Source of the DNA: a bacterium
Lineage (GTDB): Bacteria > CAIWAD01
Direction of reading: 5' to 3'
DNA length: 64,000 bases
Assembly (NCBI GenBank): GCA_030429345.1
Contig: JAUIFJ010000006.1
Location: 99,258 to 163,257, forward strand
The notes under the pieces are model-generated. The model did not search any database. It was not told the origin of the DNA and saw nothing but the letters and a program-made list of their open reading frames with translations. How positions within the stretch are numbered: position 1 is the stretch's first letter; each line of letters opens with the position of its first letter. The translations under genes were made by a program, and so were the position numbers. Below, in pieces: positions 7,118 through 15,802 of the stretch.

Positions 7118-9208
7118 CTAGAGCTGTCCATTCAGTTTGCGCAGAAGCCATTCAAGACAAAGCAGGCCAATGGCAATCAACAGGATCCACCATTCGCGGT
7201 GCAGGTCCCAGCCGGCGCTGAGCGGGGTTTTCCGCGGGCTGCGGTCCAGGCTGTCGAAGCCCTCGCCGGAGCGCAGGGCGCGCAGGTCTTCCTCCGAATC
7301 CAGGTCGAAGGCACGGCCTTCCCCGGCACGCGCCAGGGCCTGGAGGGTGGCCGAGTCGCGGCGACCGGTCAGGTATTCGGCGTTGAAGTTGTCGACGCGC
7401 ACGCTTCCCGAATCGGCAAGCACCGGCCGATCCCCTTCTTCCGCAAGGACTTGCCATTGCAGGGCCCCCGCCGGCAGTCCGCCCAGGTTCAGCGTGTAGC
7501 GCCCTTCCCCGCGCGCCTCCATCACCGCCTCGCGCTGGGTGCCGCTGGAATCGGAGAGGGCAAGACTCAGCCGCGCCCCGTCTCGGGGGCGGCCATCCTC
7601 TTCGCGCAGGTAAGCCTCGAAGCGCAGGGCTTCTCCGGCGCTGACGACATCCTTGAGCGGACGCACCTGCAGCGGTCCCTGGTCCGAGGCGGCAATCAGC
7701 CAGCGCACCAGGTTGCGCGCCAGGCTCGAGGCGCGCTCGTTTTCGCCCAGGCTCAATTGGCTGCCGATCTGCCAGCGCCAGGGTCCGGCGACTGCCAGGG
7801 CGGCGCGCCGCGGCGAACTGCCGTTCAAAGCCAGCACCGGCTGCTCTTCCCGGCTCAGCAGGACGCTCGCGCCGGCAGCAGCTTCCTGGCGGCTGCGCGC
7901 CGGAGCCAGGGGAGGCATTTCGCGCCAGACCGCCTGCAGTTCCGCCAGGCTGCTTTCTTCGCCCAGCACCGGGTGCGGCAGGGAGGGCAGGCAAGGCCCT
8001 TCGTCCTTCCCCGGCGCCCCCTCGCCACGCAAAGGCATGAGCGGCAACTGCTTCCAGTCCATCGCGCCCAGGTCGACCGCCAGCAGCGGCACGCGCCGCA
8101 GCAGGGAGCGCAGGGCTTCACTCAGCCGATCGCTGCTGCGGGGCCAATCCACCAGCAGCAGCAGATCCGGATCCTTTTCCGGCGCTCCTTCAGCCAGCTC
8201 GTCTGGCCGCAAGGGAGTCCATTCCAGCTCCTCCCGCGAGGAGAGCGCCTGGCGCAACCAGGCCAGGCTGGGTCCCGGCGAGGAGGAAAGCACCTGCAGG
8301 CGATGCCCGCTCTCGCGCACCTTCGTCTGCAACATGCGCCGGTTGTTCAGCAGGCTGGCTTCTTCGGGACCCTCGGAGTCGAGCAGCTGCAGGCTGAGCT
8401 CCACGCTGCGGTCGCCCTGGCTTTCCGGCAGCCATTCCAGTTCGACTTCGCTGGACCGGCCTTCTTCGGGAAGGACAAAATCCTTGCTGTCCAACAACTT
8501 CCCGTCTATGCGCAGTTCTGCGCGCGCCGCCCGGCCCGCCAGGCCGCGGGCCTCGATTTCCGCTCGGACCGGCTCGCGGACTCCCAGTCGAGCCAGGCGA
8601 TTGCCGCGCAGGTCCCTGAGCAGAAGATCCGGCGGCGGCTGCAGCCGCCCGCTGCCCGCGGTCCACAGGCGCGGCTCCATTTCGCGGACCTGTTCCAGGG
8701 GCCAGCGACCGGCGCTCACATTGCCGTCGCTGACCAGGAGGATGCCGCGCAATACCTCGCTCCTCAGCTCGCGACGCAGCTGGCCGATGGCCTGATCCAG
8801 ATTCGTCTGACCACGCAGATATGTCAACGAATCCAGTTGACCATCATTGATTTCCTGAATGCTATCACCGAATGCGAACAGGCGAAGCTTCGCCGGTGCC
8901 AGCGCATCGGCAAGGTCCGCGAGCCAGGCGCGATGCTGTTGCCGGGCATCGAGGAAAGGCATGCTGGCGCTGTCGTCGATCAGCACGGCGAGGGTCGCCG
9001 GATCCTCCCGTTCCCGCTGCAGATCGAGGTGTGGAGCGAGCAGCAGGGAAACCAGCAGCACCCAGCTGGCAGAACGCAGCAGGGGCAGCAGCAGGCGGCT
9101 GGGGCCGCGGGCCTGGGGCTTGACCCGGGCATACTGGCGCCAGGTCCAGAAGACAAGCAGCAGGAGCAGGGGCAGGAGCCAGAAGAAGCCCGGCAGGGAA
9201 AGACTCAT
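7118..9208 (-). CDS. Membrane-anchored von Willebrand factor A domain protein
   Basis: The 696-residue protein has two N-terminal membrane helices (about residues 7-22 and 40-58), a VWA domain with a complete MIDAS site (D78-x-S80-x-S82 in LIDDSASM, T135 in RGQTN, D161 in LLVSDGN), then a long segment resembling the glutamine-amidotransferase-like fold seen in related proteins, and a final membrane helix (WWILLIAIGLLCLEW) near the end. Similar Bat-like proteins occur in many FCB and planctomycete genomes; the task is unknown. The start ATG overlaps the tsaD stop by ATGA. The terminal TAG lies inside the inverted-repeat element, so the C-terminus may have been set by that insertion. Confidence 0.85.
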   Translation of the reverse strand: MSLSLPGFFWLLPLLLLLVFWTWRQYARVKPQARGPSRLLLPLLRSASWVLLVSLLLAPHLDLQREREDPATLAVLIDDSASMPFLDARQQHRAWLADLADALAPAKLRLFAFGDSIQEINDGQLDSLTYLRGQTNLDQAIGQLRRELRSEVLRGILLVSDGNVSAGRWPLEQVREMEPRLWTAGSGRLQPPPDLLLRDLRGNRLARLGVREPVRAEIEARGLAGRAARAELRIDGKLLDSKDFVLPEEGRSSEVELEWLPESQGDRSVELSLQLLDSEGPEEASLLNNRRMLQTKVRESGHRLQVLSSSPGPSLAWLRQALSSREELEWTPLRPDELAEGAPEKDPDLLLLVDWPRSSDRLSEALRSLLRRVPLLAVDLGAMDWKQLPLMPLRGEGAPGKDEGPCLPSLPHPVLGEESSLAELQAVWREMPPLAPARSRQEAAAGASVLLSREEQPVLALNGSSPRRAALAVAGPWRWQIGSQLSLGENERASSLARNLVRWLIAASDQGPLQVRPLKDVVSAGEALRFEAYLREEDGRPRDGARLSLALSDSSGTQREAVMEARGEGRYTLNLGGLPAGALQWQVLAEEGDRPVLADSGSVRVDNFNAEYLTGRRDSATLQALARAGEGRAFDLDSEEDLRALRSGEGFDSLDRSPRKTPLSAGWDLHREWWILLIAIGLLCLEWLLRKLNGQL

Positions 9209-10224
9209 GGATTCGACTCCGAAAGTTCCATCAGCGAGAAACGCGGCGTGGCTTCCAGGTCCCATCCGCTGCGCTCGCCCCGCAGCAGGCGCCCGTGGGC
9301 CGCGCGGGCGATCATTACCGCGTTGTCCGTGCAATGGGCCAGTTCGGGCAGAACCAGTTGCCAGCCTGCGCCCTGGTTGGCCTGCAGCAGACGCTGGCGC
9401 AAGCGCTGGTTGGCGGCCACGCCCCCGGCCAGCACCAGGCTGCGGATTCCATGGAGATCGATTGCCCGAAGGCTTTGCCCCACAAGGGGATCGACAACCG
9501 CCTCCTCGAATGAGGCGCAGAGGTCCGCGCGCCGTGTCCGGCGCTGTTCTTCGCTCAGGGCGCGCAGGGTATGCAGGACGGCTGTCTTCAGGCCGCTGTA
9601 GGAAAAGTCGAGTCCCTCGCGTCCTTTGAGGCCGCGCGGAAAGGCGAAGGCTGCCGGATCGCCACTGGCGGCTTCCCGGGAAATCGCCGGTCCGCCGGGA
9701 TAGCCCAGGCCGAGCAGCTTGGCCACCTTGTCGAAGGCTTCGCCCGCCGCGTCGTCCAGGGTCTGGCCCAGGAGCTCGTAGCGCCCCTCTTGCGCCACGC
9801 GGATCAACTGCGTATGGCCGCCGCTGACGATCAGCACCAGCATCGGCAGGGGCGGCAGCTGTCCGCTGATGAAGGGCGCGTAGACATGGCCTTCCATGTG
9901 GTTGATGCCGAGGAAAGGCTTGTCCAGGGCCAGGGCGAGCGCCTTGGCGAAATGGAAGCCCACCAGCAGGCTGCCCGCCAATCCCGGTCCGCGGGTGGCG
10001 GCAATGCCCTCGATCTCCCGCAGGTCCAGCCCCGCCTTCTTGAGGGCCAGTCCGACCACGGGCTGGATGGTCTTCATGTGCTCGCGACTGGCCAGTTCGG
10101 GGACCACCCCTCCCCAGATCTCGTGGACCGGCTGGGAGCTGACCACATTGGCCAGCACCTGCTCGGCGTCGATCACCGCGGCGGCGGTGTCGTCGCAGGA
10201 ACTCTCGATGGCCAGGATTTTCAT
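9205..10224 (-). CDS. tsaD: tRNA N6-threonylcarbamoyladenosine synthase subunit TsaD
   Basis: TsaD transfers the threonylcarbamoyl group to A37 of ANN-decoding tRNAs, with TsaB and TsaE. The 339-residue protein starts MKILAIESSCDDTAAAV, carries the metal-binding HxxxH in NHMEGH (H109, H113), the nucleotide-binding VSGGHTQL, LSGGVAANQRL-like LAGGVAANQRL and a late CTDNAVMIA aspartate. Length is typical. A GAGG ribosome binding site precedes the ATG. It is upstream of, and overlaps, the VWA membrane protein, an uncommon neighbour. Confidence 0.97.
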   Translation of the reverse strand: MKILAIESSCDDTAAAVIDAEQVLANVVSSQPVHEIWGGVVPELASREHMKTIQPVVGLALKKAGLDLREIEGIAATRGPGLAGSLLVGFHFAKALALALDKPFLGINHMEGHVYAPFISGQLPPLPMLVLIVSGGHTQLIRVAQEGRYELLGQTLDDAAGEAFDKVAKLLGLGYPGGPAISREAASGDPAAFAFPRGLKGREGLDFSYSGLKTAVLHTLRALSEEQRRTRRADLCASFEEAVVDPLVGQSLRAIDLHGIRSLVLAGGVAANQRLRQRLLQANQGAGWQLVLPELAHCTDNAVMIARAAHGRLLRGERSGWDLEATPRFSLMELSESNP

Positions 10225-10364
10225 GGGACCTCAGGATCGCTGGTTGGCAAGGCCGAAGCGCTTCGCTCAAAGGGCAGCAAGTTCACAAAGAGCAACGGGC
10301 TTTCAGACCCGATGTACCCGCCGAGGCACGATGAGGATCCTTCCGCGAGGTGGTTCGACCGAAG

Positions 10365-10919
10365 CTAGTCCCCGGGACTCCAGAGCATTTCCACGAGGTA
10401 GAAGCGCTGCAGCTCCCTGAACTCCGTGTACAGCAGGGAATGAGAGGACTCGTTGGTGTAGGTGATCAGCGTCTCCGGCCCCGGCTCGAAGTGGGGATTC
10501 TCCGAGCCGTGGATCGCAAAGGCCTGGAGCACAGCTCCTTCCGGCAGACTGTACTCCCACTCCAGCTGCACGCCGGCATTGCTTGTGGAGATCGACAGCT
10601 GCACCACGGGCTCAATGGGCGGAGAGAGGGGGATCACCTGCTGGGGGATCATCCCCTGGCAGGTATAGCAGAACATGGCTGTGCCGACAATCTGCACGCG
10701 CTCGTCCACATAGGGCTGCAATTCAGGGGGAAAGGCGCTCAGCAGATAGACGCCTTCGAAACCGGGATCCGGTTCCAAGCGATAAAGCGCGCCGCATTCA
10801 AAGGCACACAGATCAATCCCCTGAATAATCCGGATCGTCCCCTGGACCATGGTTTGCGCCTGCAGGGAAAGAGAGAACAGCGACAGGGACAACAGCAGGA
10901 AGGCAAGGAAACGGTACAT
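10365..10919 (-). CDS. Small secreted protein of unknown function
   Basis: The 184-residue product has a clear signal peptide (MYRFLAFLLLSLSLFSLSLQAQ, cleavage after AQ likely). Four cysteines (CAFEC and CYTC) lie in the first half of the mature chain. The second half (VVQLSISTSNAGVQLEWEY ... FREL QRFYLVEMLW) resembles a lone fibronectin-III-like strand set as seen in secreted proteins elsewhere in this window. No family was recognised. It is a single gene with a Shine-Dalgarno AAGGG upstream. Confidence 0.7.
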   Translation of the reverse strand: MYRFLAFLLLSLSLFSLSLQAQTMVQGTIRIIQGIDLCAFECGALYRLEPDPGFEGVYLLSAFPPELQPYVDERVQIVGTAMFCYTCQGMIPQQVIPLSPPIEPVVQLSISTSNAGVQLEWEYSLPEGAVLQAFAIHGSENPHFEPGPETLITYTNESSHSLLYTEFRELQRFYLVEMLWSPGD

Positions 10920-11189
10920 GTGACAACCCTTTCAGTTATTAAACCTTGACACTCAGCAGTATGATTTCCCTCCGCGATCCTATCAATAGAATAATTACCT
11001 GTGCGAATTTTCACAGGCTCACGCCTTTACGATTAACACCCTGAAGAGATTGATTTACTGGATTTAAAGGGGATCGAATCAAGCTTCGATCAAATCAAGG
11101 ATCTTCAGCTTTGAAGAAATAATTGTCACATATACAAAGTGCTTCCGAGAGCTGTTTCGGATGATTATATTGTCTAATTCCGTCCAACA

Positions 11190-11354
11190 ATCGCTATCAC
11201 TATCGATGTTTCCATGCCGGGAGAAGGCGATTCCGCGACTGCGCTCCACAGCTCCTCTCCGCATCGATGTCCTAGGCCGCAGGAGCCAAGTTTGCTCCCC
11301 GCAGTCGCGGCGGGGGAAGATCTTGGTCGCCTGAGCGTCGATAGCGATAGCGAT
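11190..11354. repeat. Nested long inverted repeat in a 459-bp gene-free stretch
   Basis: The stretch 10920-11378 has no supported gene and is AT-rich on its left side. It contains an outer pair, ATCGCTATCACTATCGAT at 11190 and GTCGATAGCGATAGCGAT at 11337 (16 of 18 pair), and an inner perfect 11-bp pair, CCGCGACTGCG at 11233 and CGCAGTCGCGG at 11300. The right outer arm is part of a CGATAG tandem array of three units. Together these would form a branched hairpin of about 165 nt. Confidence 0.6.
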
Positions 11355-11378
11355 AGCGATGGAAGAGGGTAGAAGCCG

Positions 11379-12389
11379 CTACAGGCCCGGCAGGAAGATG
11401 CGGTTGCCGAAGCTGAGGGTATCGATGGCCGTGGAGTCCGCCAGCTCCGGCAATGCGGGGCGCAGTTCGAAGAGGCGCGGTTCGATCACCAGGGGCTGGA
11501 GATTGAGCGGAATCTGCAGCTGGCAGGGCACCTGCAGGGATCCCGGCGGAGCGCGCAGGTAATCCAGCTCGGCGCGAATGTCCTCCGCGCGAATGCCTTC
11601 CAACTGCTGCTCGCCGGCCTCGAGTACAAGGTTGAGGCTCATGGGGAAGACTTCCAGGCTGTCGGGCAGGTTGCTGACCACCAGCTGCACGTTCTCGATG
11701 GTCTTGCGCACTCGTTTCTCCACCGGCGCGGTCACCAGCACTTCCGGCCGGGAGAGCACGGCTCCCTCGAAGGGACTTTCCAGACGCAGCCGGCGATCCG
11801 GATCCCGCTTGATCTTGTTCATCGTCACCGCTTCGGTGGAAACCGCGCTCAAAGTGTCGACGAAACTGCGCGCTCCGCTGACCCGCACCCGGCGCGGCTG
11901 CCAGTCGACGGGGCCGGTCAGCAGGAAATCCTCCGCGGGCAGCACGCGCGCGCGCAGTTCAATGGGAACCTCGCGCTCGATGCGTTCGTCCAGCCGCAGA
12001 CGCAGCAGGGCCGGGCTGATGTTGAGCACCGTGATGTCCGGGTCGCCCTCCAGCACCAGGTTGGAGGTGCTGACCGTGTGACTGCGCTCTTCCGGGCTTT
12101 CCGGCACCAGCCGGTATTCGCCGCCGCTGAAGAGGGCAAAATTGAGCAGACTGCGGCCCCGCCCCTCGAAGGTCACGCTGACCTGGGACAGGGGCTCTTC
12201 GAGGATCACATGGTCGGGCAGGAAGTCCATCTGGACCTGGACAGGAAGCGTCAGCACGACCGTGGTTTCCTGGTCCGTGCGCACGAAGAGCCAGATCAGA
12301 AAGGCCATGACGAGCATCAGCAGCTTGGTCTGCAGCTGCCTGCCGAAAATCCGGCGCAGGTCAAAACTCTTCTGTCGGCGCTTGTTCAC
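11379..12389 (-). CDS. YbbR-domain (CdaR-like) membrane-anchored protein
   Basis: The 336-residue protein has a short basic N-terminus, one membrane helix (LLMLVMAFLIWLFVRT) and then beta-rich YbbR repeats with typical openings such as VPIELRARVLPAE and PRRVRVSGARSFVDTLSAV. In Firmicutes such proteins (CdaR) regulate the diadenylate cyclase CdaA. Here no cdaA gene lies next door, so a link to c-di-AMP is only family inference. The start is GTG; no other start gives a better ribosome binding site. Confidence 0.8.
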   Translation of the reverse strand: MNKRRQKSFDLRRIFGRQLQTKLLMLVMAFLIWLFVRTDQETTVVLTLPVQVQMDFLPDHVILEEPLSQVSVTFEGRGRSLLNFALFSGGEYRLVPESPEERSHTVSTSNLVLEGDPDITVLNISPALLRLRLDERIEREVPIELRARVLPAEDFLLTGPVDWQPRRVRVSGARSFVDTLSAVSTEAVTMNKIKRDPDRRLRLESPFEGAVLSRPEVLVTAPVEKRVRKTIENVQLVVSNLPDSLEVFPMSLNLVLEAGEQQLEGIRAEDIRAELDYLRAPPGSLQVPCQLQIPLNLQPLVIEPRLFELRPALPELADSTAIDTLSFGNRIFLPGL

Positions 12390-12624
12390 GTCCGGCTCTC
12401 GGGTTGGGGTGGTCCTTGCTTCGACAATGTCCTTCTCCGGCGGACCCCGGGGTGGGATTCAGGCCGGCCGCGGGAGGTGAGCCAGCGCACGCAGGGAAGA
12501 AGGACTTCTCCACTTCAATGGAATCGGCAAGCTACCAATCTTCCTGTAGCCTTCGGGTCGGATGAATGGCGTAGAAAGGGAAAAACCGCCCGGCCGGCGG
12601 ATAGAAGGCCAGGCGTCACACAGG

Positions 12625-12750
12625 GGTCCGGCTCGGGGTCCGACCCTGCGTCTGACCCCTGACCCCTGGTCTGGCACCTGGTCTGGCACCTCCTTCGGCA
12701 CCTGGTCCGGCTCGGGGTCCGACCCTGCGTCTGGCACCTGGTCTGGCACC
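12625..12750. repeat. Short direct repeats rich in GGTCTGGCACC / GGTCCGACCC units
   Basis: The gene-free stretch 12390-12793 contains two identical 30-bp copies (12625-12654 and 12704-12733; core GGCTCGGGGTCCGACCCTGC) and repeated units CTGGCACCTGGTCTGGCACC. Such GGTCTGACCC/GGCACC strings are common intergenic clutter in many high-GC genomes and resemble REP-type sequences. No transposase gene is beside them. The remainder of the gap shows nothing recognisable. Confidence 0.75.
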
Positions 12751-12793
12751 GCAGACTGTGACAAAGGATCTGGACACCGGAGCCAGCGGCGCG

Positions 12794-13585
12794 CTAGACC
12801 CAGGCGGACAGCAGCAACGCGCCGTACAGCCCCCAGAGCAGGCCGCCTTCCACCGGGGTGAATCGATTCCGTCCGGTCCAAAGCAGCCAGGCCAGGGCCA
12901 GCAGCCAGACCAGCAGGCCGGCGTGAAGCGGAACGTTGATTGCTCCCAGCGCGGCAAAGGGACCGCCGAACTGTTCCAGCACATAGACCAGCATGCCCGC
13001 GCCGATCAGGATTCCGATGCGGCGCAGCAGGAGCGGAAAGCGTCCCGGCCGCGTCGTCAGGGCGGCGCAGAGGGTAAGCATCCAGAAGCCCTCGAACCAG
13101 AAGGCGAAGTTCTCGCCGACGGCGACTCCCGCGTACTGGTGGAAAGCCTCGACCAGCCATTGCAGCTGGCGGACCTGCTCCTCCCCCAGGCCGGGCTGCT
13201 GCAGCTGCTCGCCGAGGGACTTCATCAGGAAGGGCCAGCGGATGAAGCCCAGGGTCGAGAGCAGGCCGAAGAGAGTGCCCGCAAGCAGCGCCCACTGCCC
13301 GGCCAGCGTATCACGCGCGCCGAGAGACCTCAGCAGCGGGATGTTCATCATCAGGAAGACCACGCCGGAGAGCACGAAAGCGTAGTAGGCCGGCACGGTG
13401 ATCCAACGCTGGCTGTAGTACAGGCCGAGCATCTCGTCCACCGGACGGCGCAGAACCTCAGGAAAATCGAAGAAGGCGATCAGGGTCAGGGAGGCGGCCA
13501 GCATCAGGACGACATAGGCAAGCAGGCCGAGCGCCGCCAGGCGCGCCTCGCGACGCTCATCGGTTTGGATCGTGTGATTCGTCAT
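12794..13585 (-). CDS. Polytopic membrane protein (DUF4386-like)
   Basis: The 263-residue protein shows about seven hydrophobic segments, starting LAALGLLAYVVLMLAASLTL, and a charged loop (KSLGEQLQQPGLGEEQVRQLQ) in the middle. The layout is like the DUF4386 group of uncharacterised membrane proteins, but I did not recognise a diagnostic motif. AGGAG lies 7 bp before the ATG, and the gene begins 9 bp after the SDR stop, so the two are one unit. Confidence 0.7.
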   Translation of the reverse strand: MTNHTIQTDERREARLAALGLLAYVVLMLAASLTLIAFFDFPEVLRRPVDEMLGLYYSQRWITVPAYYAFVLSGVVFLMMNIPLLRSLGARDTLAGQWALLAGTLFGLLSTLGFIRWPFLMKSLGEQLQQPGLGEEQVRQLQWLVEAFHQYAGVAVGENFAFWFEGFWMLTLCAALTTRPGRFPLLLRRIGILIGAGMLVYVLEQFGGPFAALGAINVPLHAGLLVWLLALAWLLWTGRNRFTPVEGGLLWGLYGALLLSAWV

Positions 13586-13594
13586 GCTTCGCTC

Positions 13595-14332
13595 CTATTC
13601 GCTGTCGCGCAGTTTCTTCGCCAGCAGGTTGGGCCACCAGCGCTGCACGCGCGCGGCCAGCCGGGCCGGACCGACATTGATCTCGTTCTCATCCCTTTCC
13701 CAGGCCAGCAGCAGCGCCGCGGCGACTTCTTCCGGCGCGATCTTGCCGCTGCCGCGGCCGGCAGTCATGCCCGTGTCGACGAGGGGCGGCCGCAGGGTTC
13801 TCACGCGTACGGAACTGCAGGCCAGCTGGTCGCGCAGGCAGCGGGTGAAGCTGTCCAGGGCGGCCTTGGTGGCGCAGTATACGGCGGCATTCCGCTTCGG
13901 CGCGAAGGCGAGCACGGAACTCAGGGTGACGATGGCGGCCTCCTTCTGCCGGCTGAGTTGAGGCAGCAGCATGGCGCTGAGGACGATCGGCGCGCGCAGG
14001 TTGATGTGCAGCTCCTCGTTGATGCGGCTCCAGGGCAGGCTCTCCTCCGTCAGCAGGTAATTGTGTTGCACGGCGGCGTTGTGGATGAGCACATTGAGCC
14101 CAGGCACATGCTGCTCCAGATCGTGTGACAGTTCTTCCAGGGCCCCCATGCGACTCAGGTCGTAGCACAGGCCCTCGATGCCCGCATGCTGCTCCTCGAC
14201 CCGACGCAGGCGTTCGAGATCACGGCCGACGACCAGCACGCGGTTGTGTCTTGCGGCGAATTCCCTGGCGATGGCCAGGCCGATGCCACGTGTTCCTCCG
14301 GTGACCAGGACGGTGTTTCCAGTGGGACTCAT
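13595..14332 (-). CDS. Short-chain dehydrogenase/reductase
   Basis: This is a classical SDR of 245 residues that would reduce or oxidise a carbonyl/alcohol with NAD(P)(H). The cofactor loop TGGTRGIG is at residues 11-18, the HNAA block near 84-87, the catalytic serine in TLSS (138-139) and the YCATK pair (Y152, K156). The C-terminal half (VRTLRPPLVDTGMT) resembles the DltE-type subgroup. The substrate is not evident. GGAG precedes the ATG. Confidence 0.92.
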   Translation of the reverse strand: MSPTGNTVLVTGGTRGIGLAIAREFAARHNRVLVVGRDLERLRRVEEQHAGIEGLCYDLSRMGALEELSHDLEQHVPGLNVLIHNAAVQHNYLLTEESLPWSRINEELHINLRAPIVLSAMLLPQLSRQKEAAIVTLSSVLAFAPKRNAAVYCATKAALDSFTRCLRDQLACSSVRVRTLRPPLVDTGMTAGRGSGKIAPEEVAAALLLAWERDENEINVGPARLAARVQRWWPNLLAKKLRDSE

Positions 14333-14347
14333 TGGGATGTACTCCAG

Positions 14348-15058
14348 TTAGAGGGCGTAGGACAGGCCGAGAGTGAAGACGTGATAGCGATTGTGGAAAT
14401 TGCCGCGGTATGCATCGCGGATCCTTTCCACGAGCGCTTCCTGGTCCGGCGCTTCCAGCTCCCGGGCGCTTCGGATCGCCACCCGGGGATCGCTGATCGG
14501 CGTCATCAAGGCCGCGGCGATGCCCGTGTCCAGGCGCAGGCGGCTGCCCAGCTCGAAGGCATAGCCCAGGCCGAAGGCCGGCCCGAATCCCGCGGAGCGG
14601 CTCTGGACCAGGCTCAGTTCGCCGTCGTAGACGGAGGTACCGACCTGTCGCTCGCGGGCATCGAAACGCATGGTCTCAATGTCCTCGCCATTCCAGACGA
14701 AGCCCGCCTGCAGATAGGGCGCCCACTCGACCGGGCGATAGCGCGCCGCCAGCAGGGCCCGCGCCCCGGTGGTCTCCTTCGAGCTCAGCAGCCCGCCCAG
14801 GCCCGTGTTGCGGGCATTGAAGGAGCTGCCGTCACGTTGCAGGTAGTCCTTCATCTGCAGGCAGCCGACCAGCGAGAACTGCTCGCTGAAGCGATAGCCC
14901 AGCAGCAGGCCGGGCTTGAAGCTGCCGGCCAGCACGGGGATCTCCCCGAAGCTCAGGCCGATTTCCCAGCGCGGGTCGAAGTCTTCGGCAGAAGCCGGCT
15001 GCAGCAGTGCGGCGGCCAACAGGCCCAGCAGGGCCGATGCGGTGCGTGATCGATGCAT
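14348..15058 (-). CDS. Secreted beta-barrel outer-membrane-type protein
   Basis: The 236-residue product has a signal peptide (MHRSRTASALLGLLAAALLQPASA) and alternating amphipathic strands (RWEIGLSFGEIPVLAG, GLLLGYRFSEQFSLVG, LLAARYRPVEWAPYLQAGF), ending in HVFTLGLSYAL with a terminal hydrophobic residue, as in small outer-membrane barrels. GGGAGG precedes the ATG at good spacing. It ends 15 bp before the SDR start and may share its transcript. Function unknown. Confidence 0.75.
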   Translation of the reverse strand: MHRSRTASALLGLLAAALLQPASAEDFDPRWEIGLSFGEIPVLAGSFKPGLLLGYRFSEQFSLVGCLQMKDYLQRDGSSFNARNTGLGGLLSSKETTGARALLAARYRPVEWAPYLQAGFVWNGEDIETMRFDARERQVGTSVYDGELSLVQSRSAGFGPAFGLGYAFELGSRLRLDTGIAAALMTPISDPRVAIRSARELEAPDQEALVERIRDAYRGNFHNRYHVFTLGLSYAL

Positions 15059-15199
15059 GAATGCCTCCCGTTGTTTCGTGTGTTGGCCACAAGATGAAGG
15101 GAAGGCCGTGGACCGGCATTAACATGGGTTAAGAAATGAGGCGGGCGAATCCGTGGTCTCGATCGTGGCGGCTGCGGGATGTACGGACAGGGGAAGGGA

Positions 15200-15802
15200 T
15201 CAGCGCCTCGACCCTTTCGCGCGGATGCGGCTCAGCTGGATCGGTGTCACACCCAGGTAGGAGGCGATGTGATACTGGGGAATCCGCTGCTCCAGGCCGG
15301 GATGCTCCTCCTGGAAGAAGCGGTAGCGGTCGGTGGCGTCGTGGAGCACAAGGCGCAGTTCCCTTGTCTCCTTCTTCGTCCATTCGAACTCGATGACCTT
15401 TCGCGTGAGACGCTCCAGCTCGTGGAAGCGGTCGAAGAGGCCGCGGAATTCGACATAGTCCAGCTCGAGCACCGTCGAGTCGACGAGGGCCGCGATATGG
15501 ATGTGGTTCACCTTGTCCAGCACCACGGAGCTGAGCGCGACCATGAAGGTGTCGGGCGTGAAGAAGGTCTTGTTGTACTCGACCCCTTCCTCCGTGCGGT
15601 AGAAACTGCGGAAGGCGCCCTCGCAGACGAAGCCCAGCTGCCGCGGCCGCGTGCCGGCCTCTACGAAGGCTTCGCCCTTGCGGAAGCGGCGCAGGCGCAG
15701 CAGGGACTCGACGGCCTGCCATGCCTCGTCGGCGAGCGGCTGGACGTTCTCCATGACCTGGCGCAGGCGCGCGGCATGGATCGACTGTTCCGGGGACATC
15801 AT
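15200..15802 (-). CDS. Crp/Fnr family transcription regulator
   Basis: It has an N-terminal cyclic-nucleotide-binding-like jelly roll (KGEAFVEAGTRPRQLGFVCEGAFRSFY) and a C-terminal helix-turn-helix (IPQYHIASYLGVTPIQLSRIR), in the form common in Bacteroidota-type single-domain Crp proteins. The start is uncertain: ATG at 15802 (MSPEQSIHAARL region) gives the usual distance to the KGE motif; ATG at 15841 or 15910 would add a non-conserved leader, and none has a strong ribosome binding site. The ligand is unknown. It lies just downstream of the arylsulfotransferase-like gene on the same strand. Confidence 0.85.
   Translation of the reverse strand: MMSPEQSIHAARLRQVMENVQPLADEAWQAVESLLRLRRFRKGEAFVEAGTRPRQLGFVCEGAFRSFYRTEEGVEYNKTFFTPDTFMVALSSVVLDKVNHIHIAALVDSTVLELDYVEFRGLFDRFHELERLTRKVIEFEWTKKETRELRLVLHDATDRYRFFQEEHPGLEQRIPQYHIASYLGVTPIQLSRIRAKGSRR

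Larger units (their letters stand above)
6622..7120. mobile_element. 0.5-kb non-coding element with ~40-bp inverted ends
   Basis: The left end (from 6622) and the reverse complement of the right end (to 7120) share TAGAAGA, then CTCGCACGGAGGGCACGGAG with one mismatch near the start, followed by a weakly conserved purine-rich CAGAGG tail. Inside are two ~108-bp imperfect tandem units (offset 6740 to 6848) and three copies of a palindromic motif. No transposase or convincing coding frame is present. It looks like a MITE or a composite intergenic repeat. No clear target-site duplication was found. The right end supplies the TAG stop codon of the von Willebrand protein. Confidence 0.6.

Noticed and set aside
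6690-7131. Short open frames inside the inverted-repeat element (about 60-85 residues)
   Set aside because: They translate the repeats themselves (SFRGLTTES-type, TEGTEETEATEE-type strings) and have no ribosome binding sites.
7118-10270. A single 1050-residue minus-strand protein
   Set aside because: Its first third is an out-of-frame reading of tsaD; the real gene starts at 9208 with an ATGA overlap.
11079-11264. A 61-codon minus-strand frame in the gap before the YbbR gene
   Set aside because: No family match, no ribosome binding site, and it runs through one arm of the inverted repeat.
12624-12760. CRISPR array
   Set aside because: Repeat units differ in length and spacing, spacers are not uniform, and there are no cas genes.
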